The notes below the pieces were generated by a model. It had not been told where the DNA came from, searched no databases, and saw only the letters and a program-made list of their open reading frames with translations. A stretch of 64,000 nucleotides of DNA. It comes from Physella acuta. Taxonomy: Eukaryota; Mollusca; Gastropoda; Physidae. Below are positions 12,515-28,200 of this stretch, one piece after another. Both the position numbers and the translations under genes were made by a program. Numbering within the stretch: position 1 is the stretch's first letter; each line of letters begins with the position of its first letter. The stretch spans positions 420,001 through 484,000 of the forward strand of contig NW_026731935.1 in NCBI RefSeq assembly GCF_028476545.1, read 5' to 3'.

Positions 12515-12552
<38 letters not shown>

Positions 12553-12561
12553 ATGTATATA

Positions 12562-12607
<46 letters not shown>

Positions 12608-12684
12608 TATATACATTTATATGTATATATATATATATTATATAAAATATACTATATAGGCTTAGGCCTTGATAATATATATAT

Positions 12685-12763
<79 letters not shown>

Positions 12764-12775
12764 ATATATATATAT
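12170..12775. repeat. (TA)n tract with internal inverted and direct repeats
   Basis: Long AT dinucleotide runs embed a 'tatataggcttaggcc' module at about 12383-12400, its reverse complement at about 12489-12507, and a third copy in the first orientation at 12653-12670. The inverted pair is flanked by matching 'tataaaatatac' words, so the arms extend about 40 bp or more. Confidence 0.85.
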
Positions 12776-13149
12776 ATTTTTTTTTTCTTGTACAGCCACT
12801 GTGCTAGGTTTAATGTTAGAGAGAGGGTAAGGAAATAATTTGGAAGGAATGAAAAGTTTGGTGTTCCAAAAAAAATTTATTTGGAATTTGGTACAGGAAA
12901 TCAATCTAAAGAAATAATTATTTTTTTCCTTCAAAAAAAGACTTTTATGAAAGTTAAATTGTGTAAATCTTCAATAGCAACCAACAATATCATGGTTTTA
13001 GGGTAAACAATTTTATATTGTATTTTAGATCAATGTACATAGATAATATAGATATGACTATAAAACGTAAATAAGTATAAAATTATATTAAAAAGTAATA
13101 GGGGCCTGGTGCATTAGTGACGAATGTTAACTGTTTAAAATAGTAACAT
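12776..13149. other. AT-rich non-coding
   Basis: Nothing recognised. Confidence 0.4.
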
Positions 13150-13495
13150 CACAGCATTGAGTGACCTAATATACTTAGATCACATTGTAGAGTGACCTAA
13201 TATACTTAGATCCTAATGTTGAGTGACCTAATATACTTAGATTACAATGTTGAGTGACCTAATATACTTAGATCACAATGTTGAGTGACCTTATACACTT
13301 AGATCACAATGTTGAGTGACCTAATATACTTAGATCACAATGTTGAGTGACCTTATACACTTAGATCACAATGTTGAATGACCTACTATACTTAGATCAC
13401 AATGTTGAGTGACCTTATACACTTAGATCACAATGTTGAGTGACCTTATACACTTAGATCACAATGTTGAGTGACCTTATACACTAAGATCACAA
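13150..13495. repeat. 32-bp minisatellite
   Basis: About eleven units with the core 'gatcacaatgttgagtgacc' followed by 'taatatacttag' or 'ttatacacttag'. Confidence 0.9.
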
Positions 13496-13499
13496 TGCC

Positions 13500-14869
13500 T
13501 ATTAGGGGAGGTAGTAGCTGTAGACATAGTAAAAAACCTCAAGAAAACGATTTGTTTGAAATATTTTAAGTTGGTGCTAAGCAAAAGACTTAAAATATCC
13601 TGTTAAAACTTTTAAAAAATTGATTTAAAAAAATTTAATTGGCAAATAACGGTGTCAACTAAGGCAGTTATTTTTGTGCAAATTATCTCTCTTTTCGACA
13701 GACCGATTCTCAAAGTTTAGGATTTTAAAGTTGCATACAAGAAATGTTGTTCATGCTATACACTCTATACTTTATACAATTCTGCTCATATATACAGCTT
13801 GATACCAAAATGCTAAACACCAAAGCTTTTTTCTGAGACCAAAGAGTTTTGTGTGTAACCTTGTAGACTATTTCAATCTATATAGCAAGAATTGATTCAA
13901 TGTTACTTCTATTCAATTGATGTTGCTGATGTTACTTAACACTTTTATTTCCATTGTGTAAAATATTGGCACTGTAAATGCTATGGCAAGGTTAGCCTAC
14001 ATGACTGTTAGAAGCTCACAATATATTTTTCCCTAATTAGTCTTTTTTATTGTTTAGTTTGATTGCAGTTATAAAATGATTTAAATGATTTAAAAAGAGG
14101 AGTGATATACTTCAAAATGGTAAAATGTATTCTCTTAAGGAAATATGTTTGTATCAAAAAAAAAGTAGGCCTATATATTTTTTAAAAAGTTAATAAATAT
14201 TTTTTCATTTTTACATTTTACAATGTAAATAACATTTCATTTTATAGTAAAACTCTAAAATTCTCTCAATATAAATAAAAAAAACTTTGAAAATAGTAAT
14301 TATCTACTTGATAGTTAACATTGTGAAACAAACTTATATAATAATACAGTACAAAAATCAATCCCAATATACATTTGCATAATGTAAACTATATTTTCGT
14401 AGGGTTACAAATTACATTGGTTACAGAAAAGTCTTATTCATATATGATAGTATCTTTGAAAAGACTTTAATTTTGCAGTAATAATAAAAAAGGAAAAATT
14501 GATATAATTAGGAGGCAATCTTTGTACATTTGTTGTTTGACCTCACATTACAAAAAGTCACAAAAAAATCTTGCTCAAACAGTCAGCTAACTTATCACAG
14601 TGATTAGTTTAGCTTTCACAGACTGCTTGCCTCCCCTTTATAGAAAAGTAATTTTACTATCTCTTATCATTTTTACTCCGACAGTCATCTGGCTGGACAA
14701 CAATATTCGTTACTGGAAAGTCAACAGATGTTTACTCTGACTATCAAAAAAATATTCTGTTATGACAAGAGGTTGATATTTGGGGACAAACCTGGACACA
14801 TATCTTATATTTATGTTGATCTATTTAAGGAATCAAAGCTAGTATTTAACTGAACCTCTTCCATACAGT
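13500..14869. other. AT-rich region downstream of the peptidase gene
   Basis: No coding sequence is recognised. Minus-strand AATAAA words (plus-strand 'tttatt') near 13946 and 14046 would be candidate polyadenylation signals for the gene ending at 19179, if transcription crosses the 4.3-kb array. This is only a possibility. Confidence 0.35.
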
Positions 14870-17800
14870 ACATCTAGAATCTCCTACAGTAGATCTAGAA
14901 TCTACTACCATACAGTATATCTAGAACCTCCTACCATACAGTACATCTAGAACCTCCTACCATACAGTACATCTAGAACCTCTTACAGTAGATCTAGAAC
15001 CTCCTACAGTACATCTAGAACCTCCTAGAGTACATCTAGAACCTCCTACCATACAGTACATCTAGAATCTCCTACAGTACATCTAGAACCTCCTACCATA
15101 CAGTACATCTAGAACCTCCTACAGTACATCTAGAACCTCCTACCATACAGTACATCTAGAACCTCCTACAGTACATCTAGAACCTCCTACCATACAGTAC
15201 ATCTAGAACCTCCTACAGTAGATCTAGAACCTCCTACAGTACATCTAGAACCTCCTAGAGTACATCTAGAACCTCCTACCATACAGTACATCTAGAACCT
15301 CCTACCATACAGTACATCTAGAACCTCCTACCATACAGTACATCTAGAACCTCCTACCATACAGTACATCTAGAACCTCCTACAGTACATCTAGAACCTC
15401 CTAGAGTACATCTAGAACCTCCTACCATACAGTACATCTAGAACCTCCTACCATACAGAACATCTAGAACCTCCTACAGTACATCTAGAACCTCCTACCA
15501 TACAGAACATCTAGAACCTCCTACAGTACATCTAGAACCTCCTACAGTAGATCTAGAACCTCCTACAGTATATCTAGAACCTCCTACCAAACAGTACATC
15601 TAGAACCTCCTACAGTACATCTAGAACCTCCTACCATACAGTACATCTAGAACCTCTTACCATACAGTACATCTAGAACCTCCTACCATACAGTACATCT
15701 AGAACCTCCTACAGTACATCTAGAACCTCCTACCATACAGTACATCTAGAACCTCCTACCATACAGTACATCTAGAACCTCCTACCATACAGTACATCTA
15801 GAACCTCCTACCATACAGTACATCTAGAACCTCCTACAGTACATCTAGAACCTACTACAGTACATCTAGAACCTACTACCATACAGTACATCTAGAACCT
15901 CCTACAGTAAATCTAGAACCTACTACAGTACATCTAGAACCTCCTACCATACAGTACATCTAGAACCTCCTACCATACAGTACATCTAGAACCTCCTACC
16001 ATACAGTACATCTAGAACCTCCTACCATACAGTACATCTAGAACCTCCTACCATACAGTATATCTAGAACCTCCTACCATACAGTATATCTAGAACCTCC
16101 TACCATACAGTATATCTAGAGCCTCCTACAGTACATCTAGAACCTCCTACAGTACATCTAGAACCTCCTACCATACAGTACATCTAGAACCTCCTACAGT
16201 ACATCTAGAACCTCCTACCATACAGTACATCTAGAACCTCCTACAGTACATCTAGAACCTTCTACCATACAGAACATCTAGAACCTCCTACAGTAGATCT
16301 AGAACCTCCTACAATACAGTATATCTAGAACCTCCAACCATACAGTACATCTAGAACCTCCTACAGTAGATCTAGAACCTCCTACAGTACATCTAGAACC
16401 TCCTACAGTACATCTAGAACCTCCTACAGTACATCTAGAACCTACTACAGTACATCTAGAACCTCCTACCATACAGTATATCTAGAACCTCCTACAGTAC
16501 ATCTAGAACCTCCTACCATACAGTATATCTAGAACCTGCTACTATACAGTATATCTAGAACCTCCTACAGTAGATCTAGAACCTCCTACCATACAGTATA
16601 TCTAGAACCTCCTACTATACAGTATATCTAGAACCTCCTACAGTAGATCTAGAACCTCCTACCATACAGTACATCTAGAACCTCCTACAGTACATCTAGA
16701 ACCTGCTACCATACAGTACATCTAGAACCTCCTACAGTACATCTAGAACCTTCTACCATACAGTACATCTAGAACCTCCTACTATACAGAACATCTAGAA
16801 CCTCCAACAGTAGATCTAGAACCTCCTACCATACAGTACATCTAGAACCTCCTACAGTACATCTAGAACCTGCTACCATACTGTATATCTAGAACCTCCT
16901 ACCATACAGTACATTTAGAACCTCCTACCATACAGTATATCTAGAACCTCCTACAGTACATCTAGAACCTGCTACCATACAGTACATCTAGAACCTCCTA
17001 CCAAACAGTACATCTAGAACCTCCTACAGTACATTTAGAACCTCCTACCATACAGTAGATCTAGAACCTCCTACCATACAGTATATCTAGAACCTTCTAC
17101 CATACAGTACATCTAGAACCTTCTACCATACAGTATATCTAGAACCTCCTAGAATACATCTAGAACATAGTACCCTACAGTACATCTAGAATCTCCTACC
17201 ATACTGTATATCTAGAACCTCTTACCATACAGTACATCTAGAACCTCCTACAGTACATCTAGAACCTCCTACCATACAGTACATCTAGAACCTCCTACCA
17301 TACAGTACATCTAGAACCTCCTACCATACAGTACATCTAGAACCTCCTACCATACAGTACATCTAGAACCTCCTACCATACAGTATATCTAGAACCTCCT
17401 ACCATACAGTATATCTAGAACCTCCTACCATACAGTATATCTAGAACCTCCTACCATACAGTACATCTAGAACCTCCTACCATACAGTATATCTAGAACC
17501 TCCTACCATACAGTATATCTAGAGCCTCCTACAGTACATCTAGAACCTCCTACAGTACATCTAGAACCTCCTACAGTACATCTAGAACCTCCTACCATAC
17601 AGTACATCTAGAACCTCCTACAGTACATCTAGAACCTCCTACCATACAGTACATCTAGAACCTCCTACAGTACATCTAGAACCTTCTACAGTACATCTAG
17701 AACCTCCTACCATACAGTATATCTAGAACCTCCTACAGTACATCTAGAACCTCCTACCATACAGTATATCTAGAACCTCCTACTATACAGTATATCTAGA

Positions 17801-19190
17801 ACCTCCTACAGTAGATCTAGAACCTCCTACCATACAGTATATCTAGAACCTCCTACTATACAGTATATCTAGAACCTCCTACAGTAGATCTAGAACCTCC
17901 TACTATACAGTATATCTAGAACCTCCTACCATACAGTACATCTAGAACCTCCTACAGTACATCTAGAACCTGCTACCATACAGTACATCTAGAACCTCCT
18001 ACAGTACATCTAGAACCTTCTACCATACAGTACATCTAGAACCTCCTACTATACAGAACATCTAGAACCTCCAACAGTAGATCTAGAACCTCCTACCATA
18101 CAGTACATCTAGAACCTCCTACAGTACATCTAGAACCTGCTACCATACTGTATATCTAGAACCTCCTACCATACAGTACATTTAGAACCTCCTACCATAC
18201 AGTATATCTAGAACCTCCTACAGTACATCTAGAACCTGCTACCATACAGTACATCTAGAACCTCCTACCAAACAGTACATCTAGAACCTCCTACAGTACA
18301 TTTAGAACCTCCTACCATACAGTAGATCTAGAACCTCCTACCACACAGTATATCTAGAACCTCCTACCATACAGTACATCTAGAACCTCCTACTATACAG
18401 AACATCTAGAACCTCCTACAGTACATCTAGAACCTCCTACAGTAGATCTAGAACCTCCTACAGTACATCTAGAACCTCCTAGAGTACATCTAGAACCTCC
18501 TACCATACAGTACATCTAGAACCTCCTACCATACAGTACATCTAGAACCTCCTACAGTACATCTAGAACCTCCTACAGTACATCTAGAACCTCCTACCAT
18601 ACAGTAGATCTAGAACCTCCTACAGTACATCTAGAACCTCCTACAGTAGATCTAGAACCTCCTACAGTATATCTAGAACCTCCTACAGTAGATCTAGAAC
18701 CTCCTACAGTAGATCTAGAACCTCCTACAGTATATCTAGAACCTCCTACCAAACAGTACATCTAGAACCTCCTACAGTACATTTAGAACCTCCTACCATA
18801 CAGTAGATCTAGAACCTCCTACCATACAGTATATCTAGAACCTCCTACCATACAGTACATCTAGAACCTCCTACCATACAGTACATCTAGAACCTCCTAC
18901 TATACAGAACATCTAGAACCTCCTACAGTACATCTAGAACCTCCTACCATACAGTACATCTAGAACCTTCTACCATACAGTATATCTAGAACCTCCTACA
19001 GTACATCTAGAACCTCCTACAGTACATCTAGAACCTCCTACCATACAGTATATCTAGAACCTCCTACAGTACATCTAGAACCTCCTACAGTACATTTAGA
19101 ACCTTCTACCATACAGTACATCTAGAACCTCCTAGAGTACATCTAGAACCTCCTACTATACAGTACATCTAGAACCTCCTACCATACAGT
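14870..19190 (-). repeat. 21/26-bp minisatellite built from the gene's last codons and stop
   Basis: Roughly 180 tandem units over 4.3 kb. On the minus strand the long unit reads 'agatgtactgtatggtag' followed by 'gaggttct', which spells R-C-T-V-W-stop. The final codons of the peptidase exon at 19179-19278 are 'aggtgtactgtatggtag', so the gene's end is the first unit of the array. Short units lack the 'tatgg' part. The array would form the start of the 3' untranslated region. Confidence 0.93.
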
Positions 19191-19278
19191 ACACCTATTT
19201 TTTTTGTTCATGTAAGACCCAACAGAGCAGTTAAATGCTTCTGAAAACGCTTCCATGTTTTGCAATGTTCCAATCACT
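19179..19278 (-). CDS. M13 peptidase, visible exon 15 (last): C-terminus and stop
   Basis: Acceptor 'tgtattttcag' precedes the exon. Residues 485-516 include [17 protein letters not shown] and end [12 protein letters not shown], then TAG at 19179-19181. This matches the neprilysin-type end (IIGTLQN..EFSEAFHC...C-R-V-W). The terminal Cys and Trp are the family's conserved C-x-x-W-type tail, needed for folding. The first base completes the Arg codon begun in the exon at 22536. The stop and the four preceding codons lie inside the first unit of the downstream array. Confidence 0.94.
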
Positions 19279-22200
19279 CTGAAAATACAAGATGAAAATA
19301 TTATTATAGCGAAATAGATATTTAGGTTATGTAATGTTTACAACTAGAGTTGATATAATAAAAATATTAGTGTTATATAATGTTTATGAAACTAGAAAAT
19401 ATAAATATAATAAGTTACAATGGTTACATAATGTTAATACATAGAGTTGATGGGGATGGTGGTGAATGCATACATATGGTCTACCAGCCTCAGCCTCCCA
19501 CTCCTCACCCATCGGAGAAACCTACTATCTTACCCATTATCCCACCAACTATCCCACCTAATATCCCACCTACTACCCACCTACTATCTTACCCAATATC
19601 CCACCAACTATCCCACCAACTATCCCACCAACTATCCCACCAACTATCCCACCTACTATCTTACCCATTATCCCACCAACTATCCCACCTACTATCCCAC
19701 CTACCATTCACCTACTATCTTACCCATTATCCCACCAACTATCCCACCTAATATCCCACCTACTACCCACCTAGTATCTTACCCAATATCCCACCAACTA
19801 TCTCACCAACTATCCCACCAACTATCCCACCTATTATCCACCTACTACCCACCTACTATCTTACCCATTATCCCACCAACTATCCCACCTATCTTACCCA
19901 TTATCCCACCAACTATCCCACCTACTATCCCACCTACCATTCACCTACTATCTTACCCATTATCCCACCAACTATCCCACCTAATATCCCACCTATTATC
20001 CACCTACTACCCACCTACTATCCCACCTACCATTCACCTACTATCTTACCCATTATCCCACCAACTATCACACCTAATACCCCACCTACTATCCACCTAC
20101 TACCCACTTACTATCTTACCCATTATCCCACCAACTATCCCACCTACTATCCCACCTACCATTCACCTACTATCTTACCCGTTATCCCACCAACTATCCC
20201 ACCTAATATCCCACCTACTATCCACCTACTACCCACCTACTATCCCACCTAATATCCCACCAACTATCACACCTAATATCCCACCTAATATCCACCTACT
20301 ATCCCACTTCTATGCACCTACTATCCCACCTAATATCCCACCAACTATCCCACCTAATACCCCACCTACTATCCACCTACTACCCACCTACTATCTTACC
20401 CATTATCCCACCAACTATCCCACCTACTATCCCACCTACCATTCACCTACTATCTTACCCGTTATCCCACCAACTATCCCACCTAATATCCCACCTACTA
20501 TCCACCTAATACCCACCTACTATCCCACCTAATATCCCACCAACTATCACACCTAATATCCCACCTAATATCCACCTACTATCCCACTTCTATGCACCTA
20601 CTATCCCACCTAATATCCCACCAACTATCACACCTAATATCGCACCTAATATCCGCCAACTATCCCAACTACTATCCCACCTAATATCCCAACTACTATC
20701 CCACCTACTATCCACCTAATATCCCACCGACTATCCCACCGACTATCCCACCGACTATCCCACCAACTATCCCACCTACTATCCACCTAATATCCCACCA
20801 ACTATCCCACCGACTATCCCACCGACTAACCCACCTACTATCCCACCTAGATATGTTGTGTCACATGTATTAAGCCTTGTTGCTCAGAAAGGTATACATT
20901 CTCAGTGACGAGACTTGTAGAATCAGTTTAAACAGAAACCAATTGAATAAAACTTCTCTCTACCATTGAATAAAACTTCTCTCTACCATTGAATAAAACT
21001 TCTCTCTACCATTGAATAAAACTTCTCTCTACCATTGAATGAATATTCTCTCTACCATTGAATAAAACTTCTCTCTACCATTGAATGAAACTTCTCTCTA
21101 CCATTGAATAAAACTTCTCTCTACCATTGAATAAAACTTCTCTCTACCATTGAATAATACTTCTCTCTACCATTGAATAAAACTTCTCTCTACCATTGAA
21201 TGAACTTTCTCTCTACCATTGAATGAAACTTCTCTCTACCATTGAATGAAACTTCTCTCTACCATTGAATGAAACTTCTCTCTACCATTGAATGAAACTT
21301 CTCTCTACCATTGAATGAAACTTCTCTCTACCATTTAATGAATATTCTCTCTACCATTGAATAAAACTTCTCTCTACCATTGAATGAAAGTTCCCTCTAC
21401 CATTGAATGAAACTTCTCTCTACCATTGAATGAATCTTCTCTCTACCATTGAATGAAACTTCTCTCTACCATTGAATGAAACTTCTCTCTACCATTGAAT
21501 GAAACTTCTCTCTACCATTGAATGAAACTTCTCTCTACCATTGAAGGAAACTTCTCTCTACCATTGAATAAAACTTCTCTCTACCATTGAATGAAACCTC
21601 TCGCTACCATTGAATGAAACTTCTCTCTACCATTGAATGAAACTTCTCTCTACCATTGAATGAAACTTCTCTCTACCATTGAATGAATATTCTCTCTACC
21701 ATTGAATAAAACTTCTCTCTACCATTAAATGAAACTTCTCTCTACCATTGAATGAAACTTCTCTCTATCATTGAATGAAAATTCTCTCTACCATTGAATG
21801 AAACTTCTCTCTACCATTGAATGAAAATTCTCTCTACCATTGAATGAAACTTCTCTCTACCATTGAAGGAAACTTCTCTCTACCATTGAATAAAACTTCT
21901 CTCTACCATTGAATGAAACTTCTCTCTACCATTGAATGAAACTTCTCTCTACCATTGAAGGAAACTTCTCTCTACCATTGAATGAAAATTCTCTCTACCA
22001 TTGAATAAAACTTCTCTCTACCATTGAATGAATATTCTCTCTACCATTGAATGAAACTTCTCTCTACCATTGAATGAAACTTCTCTCTACCATTGAATGA
22101 AACTTCTCTCTACCATTGAATGAAACTTCTCTCTACCATTGAATGAAACTTCTCTCTACCATTGAATGAAACTTCTCTCTACCATTGAATGAATATTCTC

Positions 22201-25200
22201 TCTACCATTGAATGAATATTCTCTCTACCATTGAATGAAACTTCTCTCTACCATTGAATGAAACTTCTCTCTACCATTGAATGAAACTTCTCTCTACCAT
22301 TGAATGAAACTTCTCTCTACCATTGAATGAAACTTCTCTCTACCATTGAATGAAAATTCTCTCTACCATTGAATGAAACTTCTCTCTACCATTGAATAAA
22401 ACTTCTCTCTACCATTGAATGAAACTTCTCTCTACCATTGAATGAAACTTCTCTCTACCATTGAATGAAACTTCTCTCTACCATTGAATGAAACTTAAAA
22501 CTGTATGATTGTATAGTTGTATTTGAACTGGGTACCTAAATCTGCCAGGGCTGTGGACGCCTGTCTTTAACCGGGTGACTGTTGCTTCCGGCCTCATAAC
22601 ACCACACCATACCTAAAGGGGGAGAACAAAGCTCATAACACCACACCATACCTAAAGGGAGAGAACAGAGCTCATAACACCACACCATACCTAAAGGGAG
22701 AGAACAAAGCTCATAACACCATACCTAAAGGGAGAGAACAAAGCTCATAACACCACACCATACCTAAAGGGAGAGAACAAAGCTCATAACACCACACCAT
22801 ACCTAAAGGGAGAGAACAAAGCTCATAACACCACACCATACCTAAAGGGAGAGAACAAAGCTCATAACACCACACCATACCTAAAGGGAGAGAACAAAGC
22901 TCATAACACCACACCATACCTAAAGGGAGATAACAAAGCTCATAAGACCACACCATACCTAAAGGGAGAGAACAGAGCTCATAACACCACACCATACCTA
23001 AAGGGAGAGAACAGAGCTCATAACACCACACCATACCTAAAGGGAGAGAACAGAGCTCATAACACCACACCATACCTAAAGGGAGAGAACAAAGCTCATA
23101 ACACCATACCTAAAGGGAGAGAACAAAGCTCATAACACCACACCATACCTAAAGGGAGAGAACAAAGCTCATAACACCATACCATACCTAAAGGGAGAGA
23201 ACAAAGCTCCTAACACCACACCATACCTAAAGGGAGAGAACAAAGCTCATAACACCACACCATACCTAAAGGGAGAGAACAAAGCTCATAACACAATACC
23301 TAAAGGGAGAGAACAAAGCTCATAAGACCACACTATACCTAAAGGGAGAGAGCAAAGCTCATAACATCACACCATACCTAAAGGGAGAGAACAGAGCTCA
23401 TAACACCACACCATACCTATAGGGAGAGAACAGAGCTCATAACACCACACCATACCTAAAGGGAGAGAACAAAGCTCATAACATCACACCATACCTAAAG
23501 GGAGAGAACAAAGCTCATAACACCATACCTAAAGGGAGAGAATAAAGCTCATAACACCATACCTAAAGGGAGAGAACAAAGCTCATAACACCACACCTTA
23601 CCTAAAGGGAGAGAACAAAGCTCATAACACCATACCATACCTAAAGGGAGAGAACAAAGCTCATAACACCATACCTAAAGGGAGAGAACAAAGCTCATAA
23701 CACCATACCTAAAGGGAGAGAACAAAGCTCATAACACCACACCATACCTAAAGGGAGAGAACAAAGCTCATAACACCACACCATACCTAAAGGGAGAGAA
23801 CAGAGCTCATAGCACCACACCATACCTATAGGGAGAGAACAGAGCTCATAACACCACACCATACCTAAAGGGAGAGAACAAAGCTCATAACATCACACCA
23901 TACCTAAAGGGAGAGAACAAAGCTCATAACACCATACCTAAAGGGAGAGAATAAAGCTCATAACACCATACCTAAAGGGAGAGAACAAAGCTCATAACAC
24001 CACACCTTACCTAAAGGGAGAGAACAAAGCTCATAACACCATACCATACCTAAAGGGAGAGAACAAAGCTCATAACACCATACCTAAAGGGAGAGAACAA
24101 AGCTCATAACACCATACCTAAAGGGAGAGAACAAAGCTCATAACACCACACCATACCTAAAGGGAGAGAACAAAGCTCATAACACCACACCATACCTAAA
24201 GGGAGAGAACAAAGCTCATAACACCATACCTAAAGGGAGAGAACAAAGCTCATAACACCATACCTAAAGGGAGAGAACAAAGCTCATAACACCACACCAT
24301 ACCTAAAGGGAGAGAACAAAGCTCATAACACCATACCTAAAGGGAGAGAACAAAGCTCATAACACCATACCTAAAGGGAGAGAACAAAGCTCATAAGACC
24401 ACACCATACCTAAAGGGAGAGAACAAAGCTCATAAGACCACACCATACCTAAAGGGAGAGAACAAAGCTCATAACATCACACCATACCTAAAGGGAGAGA
24501 ACAGAGCTCATAACACCACACCATACCTAAAGGGAGAGAACAGAGCTCATAACACCACACCATACCTAAAGGGAGAGAACAAAGCTCATAACATCACACC
24601 ATACCTAAAGGGAGAGAACAGAGCTCATAACACCACACCATACCTAAAGGGAGAGAACAGAGCTCATAACACCACACCATACCTAAAGGGAGAGAACAAA
24701 GCTCATAAGACCACACCATACCTAAAGGGAGAGAACAAAGCTCATAACATCACACCATACCTAAAGGGAGAGAACAAAGCTCATAACACCATACCTAAAG
24801 GGAGAGAATAAAGCTCATAACACCATACCTAAAGAGAGAGAACAAAGCTCATAACACCACACCATACCTAATGGGAGAGAACAAAGCTCATAACACCACA
24901 CCATACCTAGAGGGAGAGAATAAAGCTCATAACACGATACCTAAAGGGAGAGAACAAAGCTCATAACACCATACCTAAAGGGAGAGAACAAAGCTCATAA
25001 CACCACACCATACCTAAAGGGAGAGAACAAACCTCATAACACCATACCATACCTAAAGGGAGAGAACAAAGCTCATAACACCACACCATACCTAAAGGGA
25101 GAGAACAAAGCTCATAACACCACACCATACCTAAAGGGAGAGAGCAAAGCTCATAACACCACGCCATACCTAAAGGGAGAGAACAAAGCTCATAACACCA

Positions 25201-28200
25201 CACCATACCTAAAGGGAGAGAACAAAGCTCATAACACCACACAATACCTAAAGGGAGAGAACAAAGCTCATAAGACCACACCATACCTAAAGGGAGAGAA
25301 CGAGCTCATAACATCACACCATACCTAAAGGGAGAGAACAGAGCTCATAACACCACACCATACCTAAAGGGAGAGAACAGAGCTCATAACACCACACCAT
25401 ACCTAAAGGGAGAGAACAAAGCTCATAACATCACACCATACCTAAAGGGAGAGAACAAAGCTCATAACACCATACCTAAAGGGAGAGAATAAAGCTCATA
25501 ACACCATACCTAAAGGGAGAGAACAAAGATCATAACACCACACCATACCTAAAGGGAGAGAACAAAGCTCATAACACCACACCATACCTAAAGGGAGAGA
25601 ATAAAGCTCATAACACCATACCTAAAGGGAGAGAACAAAGCTCATAACACCATACCTAAAGGGAGAGAACAAAGCTCATAACACCACACCATACCTAAAG
25701 GGAGAGAACAAAGCTCATAACACCACACCATACCTAAAGGGAGAGAACAAAGCTCATAACACCACACCATACCTAAAGGGAGAGAACAAAGCTCATAACA
25801 CCACACCTTACCTAAAGGGAGAGAACAAAGCTCATAACACCATACCATACCTAAAGGGAGAGAACAAAGCTCATAACACCATACCTAAAGGGAGAGAACA
25901 AAGCTCATAGCACCATACCTAAAGGGAGAGAACAAAGCTCATAACACCACACCATACCTAAAGGGAGAGAACAAAGCTCATAACACCACACCATACCTAA
26001 AGGGAGAGAATAAAGCTCATAACATCACACCATACCTAAAGGGAGAGAACAAAGCTCATAACACCATACCTAAAGGGAGAGAACAAAGCTCATAACACCA
26101 TACCTAAAGGGAGAGAACAAAGCTCATAACACCACACCATACCTAAAGGGAGAGAACAAAGCTCATAAGACCACACCATACCTAAAGGGAGAGAACAAAG
26201 CTCATAACACCACACCATACCTAAAGGGAGAGAACAAAGCTCATAACACCACACCATACCTAAAGGGAGAGAACAAAGCTCATAACACCATACCTAAAGG
26301 GAGAGAACAAAGCTCATAACACCATACCTAAAGGGAGAGAACAAAGCTCATAAGACCACACCATACCTAAAGGGAGAGAACAAAGCTCATAAGACCACAA
26401 CATACCTAAAGGGAGAGAACAAAGCTCATAACATCACACCATACATAAAGGGAGAGAACAGAGCTCATAACACCACACCATACCTAAAGGGAGAGAACAA
26501 AGCTCATAACACCACACCATACCTAAAGGGAGAGAACAAAGCTCGTAAGACCACACCATACCTAAAGGGAGAGAACAAAGCTCATAACACCATACCTAAA
26601 GGGAGAGAACAAAGCTCATAACACCACACCATACCTAAAGGGAGAGAACAAAGCTCATAACACCATACCTAAAGGTTGAGAACAAAGCTCATAACACCAC
26701 ACCATACCTAAAGGGAGAGAACAAAGCTCATAACACCATACCTAAAGGGAGAGAACAAAGCTCATAACACCACACCATACCTAAAGGGAGAGAACAAAGC
26801 TCATAACACCACACCATACCTAAAGGGAGAGAACAAAGCTCATAACACCACACCATACCTAAAGGGAGAGAACAAAGCTCATAACACCACACCATACCTA
26901 AAGGGAGAGAACAAAGCTCATAACACCACACCATACCTAAAGGGAGAGAACAAAGCTCATAACACCACACCATACCTAAAGGGAGAGAACAAAGCTCATA
27001 ACACCACACCATACCTAAAGGGAGAGAACAAAGCTCATAACACCACACCATACCTAAAGGGAGAGAACAAAGCTCATAACACCATACCTAAAGGGAGAGA
27101 ACAAAGCTCATAACACCATACCTAAAGGGAGAGAACAAAGCTCATAAGACCACACCATACCTAAAGGGAGAGAACAAAGCTCATAAGACCACACCATACT
27201 TAAAGGGAGAGAACAAAGCTCATAACATCACACCATACCTAAAGGGAGAGAACAGAGCTCATAACACCACACCATACCTAAAGGGAGAGAACAGAGCTCA
27301 TAACACCACACCATACCTAAAGGGAGAGAACAAAGCTCATAACATCACACCATACCTAAAGGGAGAGAACAAAGCTCATAACACCATACCTAAAGGGAGA
27401 GAATAAAGCTCATAACACCATAACTAAAGGGAGAGAACAAAGCTCATAACACCATACCTAAAGGGAGAGAACAAAGCTCATAACACCACACCATACCTAA
27501 AGGAAGAGAACAAAGCTCATAAGACCACACCATACCTAAAGGGAGAGAACAAAGCTCATAAGACCACACCATACCTAAAGGGAGAGAACAAAGCTCATAA
27601 CATCACACCATACCTAAACGGAGAGAACAGAGCTCATAACACCACACCATACCTAAAGGGAGAGAATAAAGCTCATAACACCATACCTAAAGGGAGAGAA
27701 CAAAGCTCATAACACCACACCATACCTAAAGGGAGAGAACAAAGCTCATAACACCACACCATACCTAAAGGGAGAGAACAAAGCTCATAACACCACACCA
27801 TACCTAAAGGGAGAGAACAAAGCTCATAACACCATACCTAAAGGGAGAGAACAAAGCTCATAAGACCACACCATACCTAAAGGGAGAGAACAAAGCTCAT
27901 AACACCACACCATACCTAAAGGGAGAGAACAAAGCTCATAACATCACACCATACCTAAAGGGAGAGAACAAAGCTCATAACACCACACCATACCTAAAGG
28001 GAGAGAACAGAGCTCATAACACCACACCATACCTAAAGGGAGAGAATAAAGCTCATAACATCACACCATACCTAAAGGGAGAGAACAAAGCTCATAACAC
28101 CATACCTAAAGGGAGAGAATAAAGCTCATAACACCATACCTAAAGGGAGAGAACAAAGCTCATAATACCACACCATACCTAAAGGGAGAGAACAAAGCTC

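Noticed and set aside
13150-13495. CRISPR-like regular repeats
   Set aside because: Units are directly adjacent with no unique spacers and the genome is eukaryotic. The same applies to all other arrays here.
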